Source: an uncultured Eubacteriales bacterium | GTDB taxonomy: Bacteria > Bacillota > Clostridia > Lachnospirales > Bianqueaceae | DNA length: 26,980 bases | Assembly (NCBI GenBank): GCA_902493345.1 | Contig: CABUPM010000019.1 | Coordinates: 1 to 26,980, forward strand | Direction: 5' to 3' | In this document: positions 22,793 through 26,980 of the stretch, one piece after another | Numbering within the stretch: the stretch's first letter is position 1 | How the letters are laid out: every line of letters starts with the position of its first letter | Made by a program: the position numbers and the translations under genes | The notes under the pieces: generated by a model | What the model was told of the DNA's origin: nothing | The model's database searches: none | The model's input: only the letters and a program-made list of their open reading frames with translations

Positions 22793-24384
22793 TTACAGTA
22801 ACCGATGTGAGTCTGCAATATGGCGGCCAGAAGCTGTTTTCTGATGTAAATCTGAAGTTTACGGACGGCAATTGCTACGGAATTATCGGCGCGAACGGGG
22901 CGGGGAAATCCACCTTTTTGAAGATTCTTTCGGGAGAGATCGATTATGCTTCAGGAGAGGTATTCATTACGCCGGGACAGAGAATGTCCATATTGAAGCA
23001 GGATCATTTTGCGTATAATCAGTTTACGGTTCTGGATACGATTATCCAGGGGAATCCTAGACTGTACGAGATCATGCAGGAAAAAGACGCACTGTATGCC
23101 AAGCCTGATTTTTCAGAGGAAGACGGCTTGCGGGCGTCAGAGCTGGAAGGCGAGTTTGCCGAGCTGAACGGCTGGGAGGCAGAGACGGAAGCGGGAAAGC
23201 TTTTGCAGGGCCTGGGCATCGATCTGGATAAGCTGTACGCGACGGTGGAGAGCCTGAGCGACCGTGAGAAGGTGAAGGTTCTGCTGGCGCAGGCACTGTT
23301 CGGCAACCCCAATATTATTTTGCTTGATGAGCCGACCAACCATCTGGATGTAACTTCCGTTCACTGGCTGGAAGATTTTTTGATGGATTATGAAGGGACA
23401 GTTATCGTTGTGTCCCATGACCGTCATTTCCTGAACAATGTGTGTACGCATATCGTGGACATCGATTATAATAAGATTCGCATGTATACGGGCAATTATG
23501 ATTTCTGGTATGAGTCCAGCCAGCTGATGCAGCGGATGATCCGGGACCAGAACCGCAAAGCGGATGAGAAGATTCGGGAGCTGCAGAACTTTATTCAGAG
23601 GTTTTCTGCCAATAAGTCCAAGTCAAGACAGGCGACTTCCAGAAAGAAGCTGATAGAAAAGCTGACGGTAGAGGAGCTGCCGGCGTCCTCCAGACGGTAT
23701 CCGTTTGTCGGATTTTCCATGGACCGGGAAGTGGGTAAGGAAGTGTTGACCGTAGAAGGATTGTCTAAGACTATCGACGGCGTCAAGGTGCTCAACAATG
23801 TCTCCTTCCGCATTGAACGCACGGATAAGGTAGCGTTTGTAGGAGAAAACGAAAACAGCGCTACGGCTCTGTTCAAGATTCTGATGGGAGAGATGGAGCC
23901 AGATGAGGGAACCTTCAAGTGGGGCAACACGACTTCGCAGTCCTATTTTCCCAAGGATAATACAGAGTATTTTGCCGGCTGCGATGAGGATCTGATCCGT
24001 TGGCTCCAAAAGTATTCTCAGGGGGATATCACAGAGACGTATCTCAGAGGATTTCTGGGAAGGATGCTTTTTTCCGGGGATGAGGTGTACAAAAATGTAC
24101 AGGTTCTGTCCGGAGGAGAAAAGGTGCGCTGCATGCTGGCGCGGATGATGCTGTACGGATCCAATGTACTGCTGTTGGATCAGCCGACCAACCACCTGGA
24201 TCTGGAAGCGATTACAGCGGTTAACAACGGTCTGTCGGAATTTAAGGGCGTCGTACTGCTGACAACGCATGACCATCAGATGATGGAGACGGTAGCAACA
24301 CGGGTTATCGAATTTACGCCGGAAGGCCTTGTGGATAAACAGATGGGATACGAGGATTATCTGGCCTATAAAAAATTGATTTAA
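22789..24384 (+). CDS. ABC-F ATPase (YbiT-like) with one degenerate ATP site
   Basis: This 531-residue protein has two ABC domains and no membrane segments, which places it in the ABC-F group of ribosome-associated ATPases. It is closest by eye to E. coli YbiT. NBD1 has an intact Walker A GANGAGKS (34-41) and Walker B LLDEPTNHLD, but its signature is LSDREK (156-161) in place of LSGGEK. The interdomain linker (about 245-295) has the basic SANKSKSRQATSRKK stretch. NBD2 has a broken Walker A (GENENSATA at 352-360, with Ala358 at the Lys position), signature LSGGEK (440-445), and LLDQPTNHLD with Gln465 for the catalytic Glu. The start overlaps the thiI stop (ATGA). It could be a housekeeping translation factor or a resistance factor; context favours the first. 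Confidence 0.92.
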   Translation: MITVTDVSLQYGGQKLFSDVNLKFTDGNCYGIIGANGAGKSTFLKILSGEIDYASGEVFITPGQRMSILKQDHFAYNQFTVLDTIIQGNPRLYEIMQEKDALYAKPDFSEEDGLRASELEGEFAELNGWEAETEAGKLLQGLGIDLDKLYATVESLSDREKVKVLLAQALFGNPNIILLDEPTNHLDVTSVHWLEDFLMDYEGTVIVVSHDRHFLNNVCTHIVDIDYNKIRMYTGNYDFWYESSQLMQRMIRDQNRKADEKIRELQNFIQRFSANKSKSRQATSRKKLIEKLTVEELPASSRRYPFVGFSMDREVGKEVLTVEGLSKTIDGVKVLNNVSFRIERTDKVAFVGENENSATALFKILMGEMEPDEGTFKWGNTTSQSYFPKDNTEYFAGCDEDLIRWLQKYSQGDITETYLRGFLGRMLFSGDEVYKNVQVLSGGEKVRCMLARMMLYGSNVLLLDQPTNHLDLEAITAVNNGLSEFKGVVLLTTHDHQMMETVATRVIEFTPEGLVDKQMGYEDYLAYKKLI

Positions 24385-24408
24385 GGGCTTTTCTTTTAGG
24401 AAGAGTTG

Positions 24409-24417
24409 TGGTATCAT
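24409..24417 (+). promoter_or_regulatory. Candidate extended -10 promoter of glnS
   Basis: TGGTATCAT has the TGN extension and a five-of-six -10 (TATCAT), but the -35 position is poor. It would start transcription near 24424, inside the left arm of the following hairpin. Confidence 0.4.
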
Positions 24418-24458
24418 AATATATAGCCCGGCTGACGGAATGCCGGGCTATATATTAT
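24416..24458 (+). terminator. 17-bp perfect hairpin between the ABC-F gene and glnS
   Basis: Bases 24416-24432 and 24442-24458 are perfect reverse complements, with core TAGCCCGGC/GCCGGGCTA and a nine-base loop. The A/T-rich outer stem replaces a separate T tract. It probably ends the long hrcA-to-ABC-F transcript, and any glnS transcript starting at 24424 would carry the inner stem at its 5' end. Confidence 0.55.
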
Positions 24459-24486
24459 ACAAGATGAAGAAAAGGAGGGGCATGTC

Positions 24487-26160
24487 GTGGAAGAAAACGA
24501 AAAAGGCATGGCACTGCCGGAGGCAGAGAATTTTATCGAACGCGAGATTAACAAAGATTTGTCGGAGGGCGTGTACAGCCAGGTTGTTACACGATTTCCT
24601 CCGGAACCGAATGGATATATGCATATTGGTCATATCAAGGCAATCTGCATCGATTTTGGTACGGCAGCCAAGTATGGCGGCAGATGTAATCTGCGCTTTG
24701 ATGATACCAATCCGACGAAGGAAGATACAGAATATGTGGATTCTATTATGGAGGACATCCGTTGGATGGGATTCCAATGGGATCATCTGTTCTATGCATC
24801 TGAATATTATGATAAGCTGTATGAGTTCGCGGAGATTTTGATTCAGAAGGGACTGGCGTATGTGGACGATCTGTCTCCTGAGAAGATGCGGGAGTACCGC
24901 GGAACGCTGACAGAGCCGGGTAAGGAAAGTCCCTGGAGAAACCGCAGTGTGGAGGAGAACCTGGATCTGTTCCGTCGGATGAAGGCAGGAGAGTTCCCGG
25001 AAGGATCTCATATTCTTCGCGCCAAGATCGATATGGCGTCTCCCAATATCAATATGCGTGACCCGGCGATGTACCGGATCAACTATGCCCATCATCATAG
25101 AACCGGGGACAAATGGTGCATCTATCCGATGTATGATTTTGCTCACCCCCTGTCCGACGCGCTGGAGGGGATTACTCACTCTCTGTGTAGCTTTGAGTTC
25201 GAGGACCATCGCCCGCTGTACAACTGGTTTGTAGAGAAGGTAGGGGTATTTCCGCATCCGCCGCGTCAGATTGAGTTTGCCAGAATGGAGATTACAAATA
25301 TCGTCACCAGTAAGCGAAAACTGCGTGCGCTGGTTGAAAACGGCGTAGTCGACGGCTGGGATGATCCGCGTATGCCTACTTTGGCAGGACTGCGTAAGCG
25401 CGGATATACACCGGAATCCATCAAAAGCTTTATCACTAGCACAGGTGTGGCGAAGGCGCGCGGCTCGGTGATCGATTATTCGTATCTGGAGCATTGCGTT
25501 CGTGAAGACCTGAAGCTTAAGAGCAAGCGTATTATGGGCGTGATTCATCCGCTGAAGGTTGTGATCACCAACTATCCGGAAGGACAGGTTGAGTTCTTCC
25601 AGATCGATAACAATCAGGAGAATCCGGAACTGGGCAAGCGTGAGGTGCCGTTTGAACGGGAGCTGTATATCGAGCAGGAGGATTTTATGGAGAATCCTGT
25701 CGGTAAGTTCTTCCGCCTGGCGCCGGGACGTGAGGTGCGTTTTATGGGCGCGTATTTTGTGACCTGTCAGGAAGTGATCAAGGATGAAGAGGGCAATATT
25801 CTGGAGCTGCACTGCACCTATGATCCCGAGACACGGGGCGGAAACTGCGATACCCGTAAGGTAAAGGGAACGATTCATTGGGTAGCGGCGTCGACAGCAG
25901 TAAAGGCCAAGGTGCGTCTGTACAATCATTTGTTTGTATATAATGAGGAGACCAAAGAGTACGATATCAATCCGGACTCTCTGGAGACCGTTGAGGAGGC
26001 CTATATTGAGCCTTCTATCAAAGAAGCGGAAGCGGGAAGCCATTTCCAGTTTGTACGGAACGGATACTTTATCGTAGATCCCAAGGAGTCCACACCGGAA
26101 CAGTTGGTTGTGAACCGTACAGTAGCGTTGAAGAGTTCCTTCAAGCCGATCGTAGGGTAA
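24487..26160 (+). CDS. glnS: Glutaminyl-tRNA synthetase
   Basis: This 557-residue class I synthetase charges tRNA-Gln. It shows FPPEPNGYMHIGHIKAI with the HIGH box at 46-49, the FDDTNPTKED motif, and GFQWDHLFYASEYYDKLY. ITHSLCSFEFEDHRPLYNW is the GlnRS form that separates it from GluRS, followed by a KMSKS-class TSKRKL loop at about 274-279 (Thr replacing the usual Met). The C-terminal anticodon-binding beta barrels are present. AAGGAGGGG at 24472-24480 fixes the GTG start. An ATG at 24482 is out of frame, and ATG 24508 is a less likely in-frame alternative. Confidence 0.96.
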   Translation: MEENEKGMALPEAENFIEREINKDLSEGVYSQVVTRFPPEPNGYMHIGHIKAICIDFGTAAKYGGRCNLRFDDTNPTKEDTEYVDSIMEDIRWMGFQWDHLFYASEYYDKLYEFAEILIQKGLAYVDDLSPEKMREYRGTLTEPGKESPWRNRSVEENLDLFRRMKAGEFPEGSHILRAKIDMASPNINMRDPAMYRINYAHHHRTGDKWCIYPMYDFAHPLSDALEGITHSLCSFEFEDHRPLYNWFVEKVGVFPHPPRQIEFARMEITNIVTSKRKLRALVENGVVDGWDDPRMPTLAGLRKRGYTPESIKSFITSTGVAKARGSVIDYSYLEHCVREDLKLKSKRIMGVIHPLKVVITNYPEGQVEFFQIDNNQENPELGKREVPFERELYIEQEDFMENPVGKFFRLAPGREVRFMGAYFVTCQEVIKDEEGNILELHCTYDPETRGGNCDTRKVKGTIHWVAASTAVKAKVRLYNHLFVYNEETKEYDINPDSLETVEEAYIEPSIKEAEAGSHFQFVRNGYFIVDPKESTPEQLVVNRTVALKSSFKPIVG

Positions 26161-26167
26161 GAGAATG

Positions 26168-26198
26168 GGGAGCCGCGAAAGCGGTTCCCTGGTTTTTT
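26168..26198 (+). terminator. Intrinsic terminator of glnS
   Basis: GGGAGCCGC (26168-26176), GAAA tetraloop, GCGGTTCCC (26181-26189): nine base pairs with one G-T wobble, then TGG and six T residues (26193-26198). Confidence 0.9.
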
Positions 26199-26201
26199 AG
26201 A

Positions 26202-26229
26202 AAAAAGTCAAAAAAGGGGTTGACTTTTT
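26202..26229 (+). repeat. 10-bp inverted repeat at the tRNA-Thr -35 region
   Basis: AAAAAGTCAA (26202-26211) and TTGACTTTTT (26220-26229) are perfect inverted arms with an eight-base spacer. The right arm contains the -35 hexamer. Confidence 0.55.
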
Positions 26230-26248
26230 CAGAGGTCTATGATAGAAT
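26220..26248 (+). promoter_or_regulatory. Sigma-A promoter of tRNA-Thr
   Basis: TTGACT (26220-26225) and TAGAAT (26243-26248) are 17 bases apart, each five of six to consensus, and the -10 has a TGA extension. The tRNA starts 29 bases after the -10. Confidence 0.88.
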
Positions 26249-26276
26249 ATCATCTGTTGGCGCAAGACGCTGATAA

Positions 26277-26349
26277 GCTGCCTTGGCTCAGTTGGTAGAG
26301 CGTCGCCTTGGTAAGGCGGAGGTCGTCAGTTCAAATCTGATAGGCAGCT
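26277..26349 (+). tRNA. tRNA-Thr, anticodon GGT
   Basis: All cloverleaf parts can be drawn: acceptor GCTGCCT/AGGCAGC, D stem GCTC/GAGC with GG in the loop, anticodon stem TCGCC/GGCGG around the loop TTGGTAA (anticodon GGT, reading ACC and ACU), a five-base variable loop, and T stem GTCAG/CTGAT with loop TTCAAAT. The discriminator is T. CCA is not encoded and must be added. It has its own promoter and terminator. Confidence 0.96.
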
Positions 26350-26353
26350 TTAT

Positions 26354-26384
26354 AAAAAGAGAAGTGATATCACTTCTCTTTTTT
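26354..26384 (+). terminator. Bidirectional terminator after tRNA-Thr
   Basis: AAAAAGAGAAGTG (26354-26366) pairs with CACTTCTCTTTTT (26371-26383) around ATAT. T residues run to 26384 on this strand, and the A tract on the left arm gives a T tract on the other strand, so it can also end the convergent serine-hydrolase gene. Confidence 0.9.
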
Positions 26385-26402
26385 GTATGAAAAACCGCAG
26401 CC

Positions 26403-26980
26403 TTACAGCTGCGGATAGATCTCTTCAAAGACAGCACGGAGGAGGCTTCCGGAATCACGGCATTCTGCGGTGACAGTGATGACAGCGTTTTTGTCACGCA
26501 GGAGGATGACCGACTGACCGTATTTGCCGCTGGCGCGGAAACTGCCTTCAGGGCCTGCCCAAAATAGATAGCCGTAGCCGCCGCTGGAATTCTCCACCTG
26601 CTTCGAGGTAGCCGCCTGTACCCATTCGGCAGGGATGAGCTGTTTTACGTTCCAATTGCCGTTTTGCAGCAATAGCTGACCGAATAGATGCAATTCATCG
26701 ATCGTGAGGAAGAGACCGCCGGCGCCAAAGGTCATGCCGTTCGGATCGGTTTCCCATGTAGGCAGAGAGATTCCCATGGGCGCTAACATACGGGGCATCA
26801 GATAATGGACAAGATCGCATCCGGCACGGCGCTGTACGAGAATTCCGGCAAGGTAGGGGCCGACATTGTTATAGAGAAAGTGTGTGCCGGGAGCGCAGGA
26901 AAATGGCTGGCGCAGAGCAAGGCCCACCCAGTCGTGATCTTTATAGTAAGGGCGTTCAGCGCCCATAAGAAAGGGCTTTT
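26403..26980 (-). CDS. Beta-lactamase-family serine hydrolase (C-terminal part)
   Basis: The reading frame is open to the right edge of the window, so the N-terminus, with the expected catalytic S-x-x-K, lies outside. About 190 residues are visible. PFSCAPGTHFLYNNVGPYLAG contains the Y-x-N-type motif (YNN) with the preceding PG turn usual in class C beta-lactamase/DD-peptidase-like hydrolases. MTFGAGGLFLTIDELHLFGQLLL and the SGKYGQSVILLRD strand, at the place of the KTG box, follow. An ATG at 26966 is internal, not the start. It is likely an esterase or peptidoglycan-type hydrolase rather than a resistance enzyme, but the substrate is unknown. It is convergent with the tRNA and shares its terminator. 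Confidence 0.85.
   Translation of the reverse strand, partial: KPFLMGAERPYYKDHDWVGLALRQPFSCAPGTHFLYNNVGPYLAGILVQRRAGCDLVHYLMPRMLAPMGISLPTWETDPNGMTFGAGGLFLTIDELHLFGQLLLQNGNWNVKQLIPAEWVQAATSKQVENSSGGYGYLFWAGPEGSFRASGKYGQSVILLRDKNAVITVTAECRDSGSLLRAVFEEIYPQL

Noticed and set aside
24385..24486. Possible T-box riboswitch ahead of glnS
   Set aside because: The gap is only about 100 bases, too short for a T-box leader, and I see no specifier loop or T-box sequence.
24448..26043. 531-codon minus-strand reading frame opposite glnS
   Set aside because: Composition (Arg, His, Ile and Leu rich) and lack of motifs mark it as the antisense shadow of glnS.
1..26980. Mobile elements, phage genes, CRISPR arrays or toxin-antitoxin systems
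   Set aside because: None of their hallmark proteins or repeats is visible; gene content and order are conserved housekeeping and sporulation loci.

Overview
This 26,980-base window is core chromosome of a spore-forming, low-GC-lineage Gram-positive of the class Clostridia. A Lachnospiraceae-type genome is my best guess. The evidence is the spore genes gpr and spoIIP, a HrcA/CIRCE heat-shock operon, GlnRS rather than only the amidotransferase route, a ThiI without a rhodanese domain, strong AGGAGG ribosome binding sites, many GTG starts, and gene order that closely follows the Bacillus subtilis comE-holA-rpsT-gpr-spoIIP-lepA-hemW-hrcA-grpE-dnaK-dnaJ-prmA-rsmE block as I remember it. I see no insertion sequence, prophage, CRISPR array, integron or rRNA.

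Layout. 1-300: 3' end of comEA. 313-3385: an OmpR-type response regulator, a membrane histidine kinase and a lipoprotein with two GerMN domains, placed where comEB would lie in Bacillus. 3406-6623: comEC (DNA-uptake channel) and holA (DNA polymerase III delta). 6615-9093: a small block with gpr on the minus strand, then rpsT and spoIIP on the plus strand. The gpr/rpsT pair is a divergent module that looks inverted relative to Bacillus. 9186-12901: lepA, hemW and a CBS-domain protein. 12929-24384: a long unbroken chain of plus-strand genes starting at a sigma-A promoter with a perfect CIRCE operator: hrcA, grpE, dnaK, dnaJ, prmA, rsmE, a nitrilase-family hydrolase, a cysteine desulfurase, thiI and an ABC-F ATPase, with 4-base or 1-base overlaps at many junctions. 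24487-26160: glnS. 26277-26349: tRNA-Thr(GGU) with its own promoter and terminator. 26403 to the window end: 3' part of a minus-strand serine hydrolase.

How the parts work together. The first third joins DNA uptake (ComEA, ComEC) with a sensory cassette whose gene order (regulator, kinase, GerMN lipoprotein) recalls the actinobacterial MtrAB-LpqB system. The middle serves spore formation and germination (SpoIIP, GPR) and translation (S20, LepA). The heat-shock operon runs on into ribosome-modifying enzymes (PrmA, RsmE) and a tRNA-thiolation pair (cysteine desulfurase plus ThiI).

Most notable observations: (i) the regulator-kinase-GerMN lipoprotein cassette inside the com locus; (ii) an ABC-F protein in which one of its two composite ATP sites is degenerate in Walker A, Walker B and the opposing signature motif; (iii) a perfect 8-bp inverted repeat that brackets the hrcA promoter, separate from the CIRCE element; (iv) strong mRNA hairpins between dnaK and dnaJ and in front of glnS. 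Most of the window is ordinary conserved chromosome, and I do not claim a wholly new system.
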